A stretch of DNA of 64,000 nucleotides, taken from assembly GCA_002811645.1 (NCBI GenBank), contig PDIP01000031.1:77821-141820 (forward strand), in the 5' to 3' direction. Position 1 is the stretch's first letter; each line of letters begins with the position of its first letter. A program made the position numbers and the translations under genes. Below the pieces are notes generated by a model. The model had not been told where the DNA came from. It was given only the letters and a program-made list of their open reading frames with translations, and did not search any database. This document shows, piece after piece, positions 38,384 to 49,600 of this stretch. The stretch comes from Corallochytrium limacisporum. Taxonomy: Eukaryota; Opisthokonta.

Positions 38384-38583
38384 GCTAGGATGTCATTGAT
38401 CTCGAAAGAGATTTAAGACTGAGTTCAATGTCACACTAAATTTCTTCGAAATGTGCTTTATAGATTGTTATTGGATTTGATTTTCTGCTATTTGTGGGCC
38501 TACTATGATGTAACGGAAAGGCAGCTAATGTCTTTGTTGAAGGTGAGCCAAACCCTAATCTTTTGAAGCAATTGAAGCCGAGA

Positions 38584-39762
38584 TCAAATCTTCTGGTAGT
38601 CCAATTTGGTCTCCAGCTTCTTCAGCTCAGCCAGCTTGCGAACAGCCTTCATGAAATCCTCATCAATGACGTAGTCACGCTCTGCGCGAATGGCAAACAT
38701 GCCGGCCTCGGTGCACACGTTGCGCAAGTCAGCACCGTTGAAGCCATCGCTTAGCTTCACCACACTCTCGAAGTCAATATCTCCCTTCTTGTTCATCTTG
38801 CTGCTGTGGATCTTCAGAATGTCTAGTCGGGCCTGGGCGTTGGGGAGGGGAATCTCAATCTTTCGGTCAAGACGACCCGGGCGCAGCAGGGCAGGGTCGA
38901 GAGTGTCAGGACGATTGGTAGCCATGATTAGCTTCACCTTGCCTAGTGCGTCAAAACCGTCCATTTGGTTAAGCAATTCCATAAGAGTGCGCTGGATCTC
39001 ACGATCAGCACTTGTACCTTCGCTGAATCGGCGGCCACCGATGGCATCAATTTCATCCATGAAGATAATGCAGGGTTCGTGCCCCTTAGCGTAGCCGAAC
39101 ATTTCACGAATAAGACGCGCGGATTCACCAATGTACTTGTCGACAATGGCACTGGACACCACCTTTAGGAAGTTTGCTTCGATATTGGAGGCAACTGCAC
39201 GGGCCAGCAAGGTCTTTCCTGTACCCGGGGGACCGTAGAGTAGAACACCCTGCGGAGCCTTGATCCCGACACGTACGAACAGTTCCGGATTCAGAAGGGG
39301 CAACTCGATCACCTCACGCAGCTCACGGACCTGATCACCCAATCCGCCCACTTCGTTGAATTGAATGCCGCCAGGATCTTCGTGGCTCATATTATACACT
39401 AGAGGATCTACCTCCCGAGGCAAGCTACGCATGATTGTGAGGGTGGTCATATCCAAGGCGACGCGGGTGCCGTTCTTCAGTTTGGACTTGTCTAGCTGAC
39501 GGCGGCACCCCACGACGTAGCGGGGACCACTGCTTGCCTTGACAATAAAGCGCTCCTCGTCTAGCTGACGGAGAACTTCACCAATGATCTGTCCCACGCT
39601 TTGTAATGCCTTGAGATCATCCTCTGTCTTATCGTAGTCCTTCTGCAGGCCGCGCAATTCCATCCGCTTGGCCTTTACTTTCGCCTCCCATTCACGATGC
39701 TCCAGCACGCGCTTCTGGTAATCCCGGAGGACTTTTTGCCGACGCTCATTTTCGTCAGCCAT
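38584..39762 (-). CDS. PSMC6: 26S proteasome regulatory ATPase Rpt4
   Basis: One of the six AAA ATPases in the base of the 19S particle, which unfold substrates and feed them to the 20S core. The 392 residues align end to end with human PSMC6 (389). An N-terminal coiled coil (about 1-65) is followed by the OB domain with [17 protein letters not shown] (79-95). The AAA module has Walker A GPPGTGKT (177-184), Walker B IIFMDEID (232-239) and the second region of homology [20 protein letters not shown]. The start context is good (A at -3). The phrase NMSHEDPGG identifies Rpt4 among the paralogues. Next upstream on the same strand is the F-box gene, then the UBR ligase. Confidence 0.97.
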   Translation of the reverse strand: MADENERRQKVLRDYQKRVLEHREWEAKVKAKRMELRGLQKDYDKTEDDLKALQSVGQIIGEVLRQLDEERFIVKASSGPRYVVGCRRQLDKSKLKNGTRVALDMTTLTIMRSLPREVDPLVYNMSHEDPGGIQFNEVGGLGDQVRELREVIELPLLNPELFVRVGIKAPQGVLLYGPPGTGKTLLARAVASNIEANFLKVVSSAIVDKYIGESARLIREMFGYAKGHEPCIIFMDEIDAIGGRRFSEGTSADREIQRTLMELLNQMDGFDALGKVKLIMATNRPDTLDPALLRPGRLDRKIEIPLPNAQARLDILKIHSSKMNKKGDIDFESVVKLSDGFNGADLRNVCTEAGMFAIRAERDYVIDEDFMKAVRKLAELKKLETKLDYQKI

Positions 39763-40751
39763 CGTGGTATTGTGTTTTGGATTCGGTCCGTGGAGTGCAG
39801 TCCAACACCTACTGCTGAGAGTTACGTACGGGGATTCCTGTTTCTTTCTTTAACCTTGCGGCACAAAACAAAGCCTTATTCCAGTCACAGGAGCATATGT
39901 ATTGCACACAAAGCTACTGTAATTCTTATATTTAAATCTAGTAGTCGTCAGACCTGCCCTTTAGTAGCCCATAGCGTTCCAGGTGTTTTACTGTAGTTAC
40001 CACAAAGCCTCCTTTCACGCCTTTATCCCCCCACTGATTCCGGTTTGTATTGACTCTGGTTTGAGCGCCACCCACGGACAATGGGGGGGGGGGAGGAGCA
40101 GAGCGCAAAGCGTCCTCGGGCGAGTTGACTTCCAGACGTCTCCCGCCTTTTGCTCTCTCTAACCCCCCCCCCCCTTCCCTTCTGGTGCGCTTCCTAAGTT
40201 GCGCCCTACCAATCTCTCTATCGCCTGGGCCGGCACAGAGCCTGCTCCTTGCGTACCAGAAAAGAAACGAGGAAAAACCCGGAGTCAAAACATCGCGAAG
40301 GAACACTTTTTCAGCCAAAAAGGCATAGCATCTCAGAGTCGGTCCATTCACCTCCCGGACCCAGACCACCCAATTTCAGCTCATCCGGACGTGGGGGAAA
40401 TTCATGTTTCAGTTCAGTAGCTCAGGTGCTCCAAGACACCCGGTCCCGTGCGGATACTATAACTGAAAACCTAATTTCATAATTTAGTTTCACTTTCGCA
40501 GAGTTAGTTGGCGCAAGGCGAACTGGGGAAAGGACGGCGGGCGAATGCGGGGCAGATTGCAGGGGCGGGTGTGATCCGAACGCGTTTCAACTTGAGTTCG
40601 GAGTGAAGCCGTCAGCGGGGTAGCATCAATCTAGTCCATCACACCAGATGAACGAATCTGTTAAAGCCAGCAAAGAGGTCAAGTTCAGAATAAACGCGAT
40701 CTTATATGTACGGAATATGTGTATTGCTACTCTGACGTTTTGAATGAGCAC
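39763..40751. other. spacer between F-box and Rpt4 genes
   Basis: Holds the Rpt4 promoter and the F-box gene 3' region. G11 lies at 40083-40093 and C12 at 40163-40174, about 320-410 bases upstream of the Rpt4 start. The two runs could pair as a stem with a 69-base loop. A 143-codon minus-strand frame (39938-40369) crosses both and has no domain. Confidence 0.55.
40083..40174. repeat. G11 ... C12 inverted homopolymers
   Basis: G11 (40083-40093) and C12 (40163-40174) are complementary and separated by 69 bases. They could form an 11-bp G:C stem. It is the only place in the window where complementary runs of this length are well spaced rather than joined. Confidence 0.75.
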
Positions 40752-41621
40752 TTAATAATAATCTTGTTCATCGAGCGCTGGACGCTCGGGACGTTCCTCC
40801 TTCTCCATCTGCTGTCCTGCAACATAGGCATTGACGAGCTTGGGGCCGGCCCAGAATGGTAGCATGCACATGGCCATCGCAACGTACGCGCACTTTTCAA
40901 CAGTCTGTGCGCCCATGCAAAGGCTCTTTGAAACGTAGCTCGGAAGACGGAAACGCAACTGGCCATCTTGTTGCTCTAGTAGTTGAGGTGCACCCAGCAA
41001 ACGGCCAGTTCTCACAATTACCATGTAAACCATCCATAAAGGAACGTACATTGTAGCGAAAAAGCTCCAGATCGTGCATGTACAGGCCACCTCCACAGTG
41101 ACCAGTGCCGTGTTCCATTTGGAGGGCTTGGGTGGTGCCGTTACCTCAGGCCGTAGAGGATAATAATTGAAGTTAATGTGATTCATGGTCTTGCTAGCCA
41201 TAGAATATTTTTTGTAGATGTGCTTCGCCCGTTCAACGGGCATGTTCAACCGTGAGGACCGGTTCGCTGCTGCAAACCCTGCTTGCACGTACGGTCGAAA
41301 CTCTTTTCCGTAGATCAGCTCCACCCAGTCTGGGGCGTACTTTTCAAACGTGTACGAAGTCGAACCGTAGAAGCGGCGCCATTCCATTGGAAAATCTCTC
41401 TGTAACAAACTGAAAAAAACCGTGCCACTGTTTAAATACTTCGCCAACAGCGATTTTGAACATTTGCCTAATTCGCAGACATCAATCGCGTCCAGATGCT
41501 TTGCAATCTCCGGTGCAATTTCTGGCGGAAGATTTTCTAGGAGAGAGCGTTCTGTTCTCTTACTGCATTGGCTTATGGAGCCTTCGGACACCCATTGGTG
41601 CCGTAGTGCTATCGTCATCAT
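40752..41621 (-). CDS. F-box protein with predicted membrane helices
   Basis: The first ATG is at 41621 and gives 289 residues; the frame is open upstream only through a GTG, back to a TGA near 41720. A second Met follows at once (41618). Residues 27-75 match an F-box: LLENLPPEIAPEI, then VCELGKCSKSL and a hydrophobic end. The F-box normally binds Skp1 in an SCF ubiquitin ligase. The middle (80-165) is unrecognised. Residues 171-205 are long and hydrophobic (one or two helices), and 236-268 form another candidate helix; the C-terminus is acidic. Membrane-anchored F-box proteins are unusual. The gene lies between Rpt4 and a UBR ligase. The F-box call is by pattern only; the frame itself is convincing from its composition and length. 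Confidence 0.68.
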   Translation of the reverse strand: MMTIALRHQWVSEGSISQCSKRTERSLLENLPPEIAPEIAKHLDAIDVCELGKCSKSLLAKYLNSGTVFFSLLQRDFPMEWRRFYGSTSYTFEKYAPDWVELIYGKEFRPYVQAGFAAANRSSRLNMPVERAKHIYKKYSMASKTMNHINFNYYPLRPEVTAPPKPSKWNTALVTVEVACTCTIWSFFATMYVPLWMVYMVIVRTGRLLGAPQLLEQQDGQLRFRLPSYVSKSLCMGAQTVEKCAYVAMAMCMLPFWAGPKLVNAYVAGQQMEKEERPERPALDEQDYY

Positions 41622-43625
41622 CTCTACCGCGGCACACAAATTTCTAAACACGAAAATCCAGCGTTTCCTGGTCGATGAAGCCTGCTTCCGTTCCTTAAGT
41701 ACGACTCACAGTCGTGTGTTCTGAAATCCTGTCCTTCACAAGCTGGAACCCGAATAATACTTCAAACTCGCCTTCCGATACACTGTAAATTGTCCTACCC
41801 ACACTGAGACGACGCAGAACATCACATTCCACGACAAAGATGTACGCAAAGCCTGGTAGGGACAGGGCACTGGGAGGAATGGCTGTTTGTGTCCCTTACC
41901 ATAGTAGGAGGGGGATCGGTTCTTGCAATGGTCCCGATGGGCCTTCGTTTTATCCACCCTCACATCTATGGCACAGTTCTAATCTCGATGATAACCCGTT
42001 CATTGCTAGGTGCGCTTTACCCCACAGAAAGGAGATCTCGGGCGCCCAATTTACGCAACTGATCTGGGCTTTCGCTTCTCAGATAGGCGAAGCTGGTATG
42101 GTGGCGTTGGAATTTGGAACGTTCGACCCGCAAGCAAAACCCACAGTCCCTCACTTTTCCGGCGGGCAGTCCTCCAGCGGTGAATCTGACTAATACAGGC
42201 CATAATATAGTTAATGTACCAAAATTCTGAGCCGGTCGACTGTACTTGCGCAATAATTGATGACCCCTCTCTGACCGTCTCCGACCCCTCCTCTGTTTTC
42301 CCTACCGTGCCCTTGTTAATTGTTCCTTGTTTCATTATCGGGACAGTCGACGAGGTGATGCCATCGCTTTGCTCGATTCCGTTTTCCTCTTCAGCGATCC
42401 GCCCCGCCGCCGAATCCCTCTGTTCCCCTCGCGGGCCCTTTCCTTTTCTGTACTGTCAAATAAATAGGCCCCCAATTATGGTGGCTGTTGTTTCCCCAGG
42501 GGGCCCGTCCTTTGGCTTAATAAAGGCCACTCCAGGAGGCGTAACAAACTTGCTGCGCCTTATCAACAGTTATCCAACCATGTGCAGTACTCAATCAATG
42601 CACAACGTACTTCCTAGCAGAAGGGGGGGGGGGGGGCACTGCAACCCCTTGTGCATATTTTGTTTCCCTCGAGCGCGCATTTCTCAAACCTCGCCGCAGC
42701 CCCTTTCCCTTTTTTTTCTTCCCTTAATTTTCCTCCTTGGGTTGCGAAATACGGCCGGCCTGCACCGCATGTGCGAGGAGTAGCATCCGCGACAGCCACC
42801 GATGACCGCCATACCCCTCCCTCTCTCACTTCCGGGACCCTCCCACCCTGTCCTCCTCCTTTTGTCCTTGGCTGCAATTTTGTTTGTGCCAGTTCGGTCG
42901 CGGCCTAAGTTTATCGTTACACCTGTAGCCCCAGGCCCCTGTCCCAGGTGCACCGTTCCCGCACTCGACTCGTCAGACTGGTGGTTTTGGCCTTACGAGT
43001 TTCCAAACCCGGGTTCGCGAAGCCGGGCCCTCCCCCTTCACCCACAATAGTGAAGGTACTGAGCCCTTTTTTTAACCATGGCGGGCTCCCCGCTGCAGAA
43101 TAAGGCAAGGGGGGAGCGGGTACCCCTATCGGTGCAGCGTACTGCGGTATACACACACACCGACCTGTCATACTCGTCCACACAGTCACTGCTTGGGAGA
43201 GGTGTGCCTCTGGGCTACCCGGGGGACCCGGTTACGCAGTGGCTGCGGGGCGGCCAAATGATACGGGAAGGCTCGTGGTCTTGCATCAACCGCTGAGTTG
43301 ACGTTGAGTAGTGGGGTTCTGTTGTCTTGATTTGGTAGCGGTGGCAGACGGAGACTGGTGATAGAAGTGTGCAATGACGCGACGGGTGGGATGAGAGTGT
43401 GTCCGGATTAAAACACACTACTGGTAGGAATTGATGACGTATTTGATGGACACCTTGTTAGAGCAAATTGAACATGGTGTCTTACGAGTATAACACAATT
43501 AAATCTTGAATGTGTCAGGGTTGGTTGCGATACTATGCAACCTTGCTTAGTAATACAATCACAATGACTGGATTATATGGATAAATGCAACACGTAACAG
43601 AGCGAGACTCACCAGAACATACACA
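41622..43625. other. 2 kb divergent spacer between F-box and UBR genes
   Basis: Holds both promoters. G14 lies at 42623-42636. Many short frames are open on both strands (up to 189 codons at 42214-42783), but none has a domain and several overlap. The last 200 bases before the UBR start are AT-rich. A 19-base segment at 43303-43321 resembles one at 34755-34773. No tRNA was recognised. Confidence 0.55.
42623..42636. repeat. G14 homopolymer
   Basis: Fourteen consecutive G between two divergent genes, about 1 kb from each start codon. It belongs to the same class as the other spacer G/C runs. Confidence 0.8.
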
Positions 43626-46600
43626 ATGGATCACTATTCGATAGTTCACCGACTTCCGGACCCGGAAGAAGGCGAAGTGGCGATCCAAAAGGCACAGGCT
43701 CTCCTCGAAGAAATTTTGCCCGATGTCTCTGTTGTTCCCGAAGATGTAGAGCTTTTGCAGGCTTGCACATGGGTAATGTACGGAGGGGACCCAGACCACG
43801 TTCTTGCAAAGATTGCTACTGCAGGAAATTCCAGCGACTCCGGTGTTTGCGGCCATGTCTTCAAGAATGGTGAACCGGGATACATGTGCAAGACATGCGG
43901 ATACGACGACACGTGCATCGTCTGTGTGCGTTGCTTCCGCAAGAGCAACCACGAAGGACACAACACATTCATGGTTCAGACAGTTGGTGGTGGCTGCTGC
44001 GACTGCGGTGATCCCGAAGCATGGGCTGAAGAAGGCTGTTGCTCGGACCACTTGGGACCGCATCAGAAACTTAAGGATAAGGAAGCAAGGGTGTCGGAAA
44101 GCATTGAAATCCAGTCGGGAAGCTCATTCCTGGGGTCGGGTGCCCCAACAAATGCTGATCTGGATGCCTTGAAGGCCAAGAAATCCATCCTACAGCAAGC
44201 CAAGGAAGCCGGAATTAGTGAGAATCTGTACAACTACATGACGTCCACACTATCACGACTAATGCACTATGTCACCACAGTGCTATGTAATTGCGAACAA
44301 TTGATCCCCAAGAACCAGGAACAGGAATGGGGAGTGGTCATGATTAACGATGAAGCACACACTTTTGACGATGTAATTACCGCCTTGACCAGCCTGTTGG
44401 AAGTATCCGCAGACAAGGCAGGGCAATTGGCTCAGGAAATCGATAGCGTGGGCAAAACAATGGTATTCTCATCTACCAATCGTGCTGACTGTGTAGAAGT
44501 GCGACAGCGCCTTTACACGTTCAGGAGCCAATCGGATGGAGACATCATGGAAGACAAACCACTGACGCTCCTTATCCAGTGTGGTGCAACTCTGGTGCAC
44601 GAGAAGAGAGCACTACTAATTCTTGAATTTTTGAATACTATCGGTCAGGAATCGCAAATCATGCGTCGCATGATTTGTGAGCAGTTTTGCGCTCCGGTTG
44701 ATCCAGATGACGAGACAAAGTATTTTGAGTACCGACCAGAAACCATGAAGAGGGTAATGGGTACTGGGAATGTGCTCCTCCGGATTGATCGCTTGCTTCT
44801 GAGGGACGGAAAACTCTGGAAAGAGGCCAGAAAGGTTCTGCGCAAGAATTACATCCAGATTTTGATCGTGGATCCAATTTATAAGCGTATCCTGGGTTTG
44901 CGATATGCGTACCACTATAAGACCTTGATGGATTTGTTCCTGGAGTCACGGGCTAACCTCGACGACACTGTCCTGGCGCTTAGCGTGCAGATTTTTAGCT
45001 CGCCGTCATTAGCACTCGAGCTAATCGAAAGCCTGAATTTCACAGATCAGGCATTTGATGTTGTCTTCGGCGTACTCGCTCCGACACTGCATACCAACGC
45101 ATCCGGTATCGCCGGTGGCATTGACCTAGAGCACACTATCATTGAGAAGAATCGGTATCCTCCCGTGTTCCACAATCTGCGGTACATCCTGAGTCACAAG
45201 AATGTACAGCAGCGGATCAGTACACAATCCCTGGAGAAGGCACAAGTTTTGCCTATGCGGACTCTGCAACTCCTGGAAGTATTTCAGGGCATGGACCAAA
45301 ATGAGCGGGCAACTACGGTGCATGTGATGTATGAATCAGAGCTGTGGATCAGTGCTTTTGCCATTACTCTGGAACTGAAGTCTTTGATGCCCTTCATTGT
45401 GGACAGCATCTTGGGAGGCAGCCCTGAATTCAGTCAGGTGTCCCTGAAGATGACCAAGGAAAGGATTCTAAGCTGGCTAGCAAAGGACAACATTGCTATC
45501 ACGGAGATCACCAATGACTATGGAACGTTCCAAGTCGTGCACGGCACGGGACCGGAACATAAAGTCAGTGTCCACATTCCACTACATCGTTTCATGTGCG
45601 AACTGTTGGTGAATGATAGGTACCAAGGTGATTTAGCCAGTGTCTTTGAGCAAGAGAAGAATGTGAAGGACCTGGGACCTGTGAATATGGTGCAGCTTAT
45701 GGAGCATCCGATACGGATCATGGCCCTGCTGGCGCAGGTGAGGTCAAACATGTGGGTCCGCAACGGCTTCAGCATTAAGAATCAGGTCTACAATTACAGT
45801 GGATCATACTTCCGGGAAAGCATGTACGATCTAGACATTGCATATCTGCAGACTATGCTCGCTACCATGAATGGCAACGAGTTCTTGGTCAGCGCACTTC
45901 ACACATACGAGCTTCATGAGTATTTTGGTTTGAGCAGTCATGATGTACGCTCCCTACTCCCGTTCGGACCTGACTTTGGCCACAAGTTACTTATGTGTGA
46001 AGACTTCATGCACTTGCTGATTGTCTTGCTAACAGAGCGCGCACATGTTGGAAACATGACGACGGAGGACATTATTCGGCGTGAAATCGTGCAGCGTCTG
46101 TTCTTGGGTCCACTTTCCTACAGTGAATTGACCAAATCGATAGCCAGCAATCTGACTGAACTCGAAGAATTTGATACGCAGTTGAGAGGTCTCGCCAAGT
46201 TGACGATGCCGGAGGATACCATGGACCACGGCGTTTACGAACTCAAGGAAAAGCATCACAAGAGTTTCAACATGTACTTTTACCACTACTCTCGGGCTGA
46301 CCATGAGAAAGCCATGCAGAAAGTAACCGCTATTCACGCGGAACCTACGGGCCAGAATCTGCAAGAAAACCCTCCGATACCTGAACTGCACGACCTAAAG
46401 CCAATCTTCAAGCCACTCCTGAATCTGCTAAACTCGCGGGTGCTGCACGAAATGATTTACAGTATTCTACAGTTCTGCTGTGTTCACGCGGGAGACCATC
46501 CGGACGCCACGGACTCCACAATCGACAATGTGCTCTCGGAAGCACTGTACCTTCTAGTCGTAGCAATTGATCAGGGAATCCTAGACAAGCCCGTGCCTAG

Positions 46601-49600
46601 TGATGACACACACATTGGGGCCTACCAGGTGGACTCGCTTAATCAGAATGTCTGCCAACTGCGGCTAAGCAACCAGTCCATGTTGAATCATCTCAAGGAC
46701 CTGCGGAGACGCAGCCACAAGTTGCCTTTAGAGCAGCGTCGTATGATCATGTATATTTCTATCCACCTGAGCAATTCCGGCGTCATCAACTTGACGCCAG
46801 AAGAAGAAGCTGCCAACATGGGCCAGCAAGAGGATGAAAAGGCCCGCCGCAAGCGAGAAGCTCAGGCCCGGCGAGAGCGTATTCTAGCCAATTTCAAGCT
46901 CCGTCAGCAGCAATTTATTGATAACCATTTGCAATTGGCTGCTGAGGCGCAAGAAACAAACGGTGGCAGCGATCGAAGGGGCAAGTCTCCCGTGACATTG
47001 GGTGTTCCGTCCGGCGCCGACGATCCCATGGATGTCAGCGGTGGGGACGTCTGCGGTACTCGGATGTCGATTCTAAGCAGCCTTGGCGACTACGCCGGAG
47101 AGTATGACAATGACACGGCGTTTGCGACTACGGATCACGACCTGACTTGCATCCTCTGCCAAGAGCAAGGAACAACCACTACTCTAGCCTATGTCTCTGC
47201 CATGTCCAAGTCGACCGTGTTAGCAAACATGGGGCGAGATACCAAGTCACTTGACTTCTTAGGAACCGATGAGACTGATCCTACAAGCTCTGGCGCCTCT
47301 GCGGCTTTTGGGCACATGCATATCAGTGGGTCAATCTCTTCATCGATAGCCAGCACTAGCAATAGGCGTCCCTCCCAGAGGGGCACACCGTCAACCACCA
47401 CACGTGCCAGTTCGACCACGAATCGTGGCACCCCGGGCACCAATTCGGCTCCAAGTCAGCGAGAAACGCCTGTCGGCAACGGAAACGGTAACGGAGTCAG
47501 CGACAACGAAATAGTCACCCGTTTGACCCCACGCACATTCGACTCCTTTGTCAATTCAGTTCGCCGTCCGGGAGACAGCGAAGCGGCCGGAGTGAACGGG
47601 CCGCGGTCCTTTTTGGACTGGGAGGAGATGGAGGATGCTTACAATTTTAATCCGGACCTGTACTGTGCGTCGTGCGGCCATGTAGTACACTTTAAGTGTT
47701 GGGATCGGTATGTCTCGAGCATCCGCGAGCAGCGTGGAAGGGACCTGCGGCTGGAGATGGGTCGTCTGTCCTCCGTGGAGCTAAACTGTCCCCTGTGCAA
47801 AAGCGTTTGCAACATTCTCATTCCAATCTGCAACCGCAAGATCAGTCGCATTGTCAAACATGAGATTATGGATGGTGTGGATGCCGTCGAATTCCAGCGG
47901 TGGACCACGGAACGGTTGCCGTACCTGCTCATCAACCCTGATCGTACCCCTCCCTTTGGTGCAGGGAAGGAGGCGTTACGTCCCGACGCGCTCGCTCGCC
48001 TGGAGGCCTTTGCGCATAATTCCATAGAATTCCTCAGTAAGGCCTCAAGTAATGCGGCAATGAACATTGCGGATCCGCTAACTGCAATGTCAAGCAGTGA
48101 ATCGGTCTCTGGTGAACCCATTCCGTCCGGTACTGGTGGAGCGGGAGGCTCAGGTAACGGTGCCGTTGACAACGGCGCGCGTAGCTCAACTGCGAGCAGG
48201 GCAGGGAGCCTGGGCCAGGCACCGTCGAGTAAGCAGGCCGCCACCACACGCGGATTGGCCAAGGGCATATTTCGTATGGTCTCCATGTTGGCTTATACTA
48301 CGGCTGTTGAGGAGGTTGCACTGCGTCCACGGGGCTGTGGAATGTTTGGTAGCACGCTCAACCTGGAGCAGGTCGATCGGTCTATTGTTTACGGTATGAA
48401 GGCGCTGGTGAATGCTATCCAAGCGTATCTGTATGCGACGGAAGGGCAGGACTGGGTGTTTGCAGACTGGGGCGGTGTTATCTATGGCGCACTGTTTGCC
48501 GAGGATCCGTCATCTTCGATAAATAAGTCGAACACCGTACCCTTTGGACCGCTGTTGCATTGTGATTTGGTCACGATGATCGTAACGTTGCTTATGGTGG
48601 TGCCTGACATGGCAAACAGCCGCAGGGACACAGTTATGCTCACACGTCTGCTGTACCTGGCACACATTGTCCGCACTCTCATGCTGTTCAGCAAGCAAGG
48701 CATGTCTCCGGAGAGCTTTGCCATAGACCCGGATACGCAGAGTCCAGAGATACAGCGGGACTCGGTTGCGCTTATGGAGCTTTGGAATTACGTAATGGAG
48801 GCTGTCGACCTTGAACGTCTCCACTCGAGCCCTATCGGTGCAATTGAGATTCCGGAGAATGGCTTTGATCCACAGACCGGCAAGTCCAACTTGTCCTTAG
48901 CAACCGTCGTGGCCATCCACTGCATGCCATACCTACGGCGCATTGCGCTACTGCAGTACGTCTACTACAGTTTACCCCTTTCTGATTGGCCACAGTCCGA
49001 CCATGCCATCGCCGACGACGATGAAGGTGGTTTCTGGTCCGAATACGATCGAATGATGGCCTACTGTTCAATGGTGAACTTCACGGAAATGCTCTCCGGC
49101 CAGGGCCACCTGACAGAGACGCTGGGGCCGCTGTTCCGTCAGTGGGCTAAGCACTGGATCCAGGACGTGCCTAAAATGACCACTCTGTGGCACAATCCGG
49201 AGCGTCGCCTGATTACAATGCGCACCTACTCGCTGGTTCCCTTGCCTCAGGACTATTCGGTGCTCTTCCAGGTCTGTACAGAGACAAAATGTGGCTACTG
49301 CGGTCGGGTGCCGCAGGAACCGGCCCTGTGCCTCGTCTGCAACCGCTTTCTCTGCGCCCAGGGACAGTGCTGCAGGCGCCCGGCAATCAACTCGCTCTAC
49401 CCTGGACTTATTGGAGAGTGCTCGTATCATGCGTATCACTGTGGCTTTGGCAATGGTGTCATGCTTTTGTTGAAGCAGTGCATTATTCTTATGCTCTCCG
49501 ACGGGAGAGGAACGTTCTTTGGTGCACCTTACCTCGATGTGCATGGAGAGAGCGACGTCGGTCTCCGCCGTGGCAAGGAATTACGCCTATCCACATCCCG

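Noticed and set aside
41622-41651. Ten-residue extension of the F-box protein
   Set aside because: It would start at GTG and no ATG lies between the upstream stop and 41621. An upstream exon is possible but no clear splice site was seen.
42980-43050. GGGTTCGCGAAGCCC-like stem suggesting a tRNA T-arm
   Set aside because: No matching acceptor, D-arm or anticodon arm could be built around it.
41840-43418. Open frames up to 189 codons in the F-box/UBR spacer
   Set aside because: Mutually overlapping, no domain, and several cross the G14 run; typical of GC-rich non-coding DNA.
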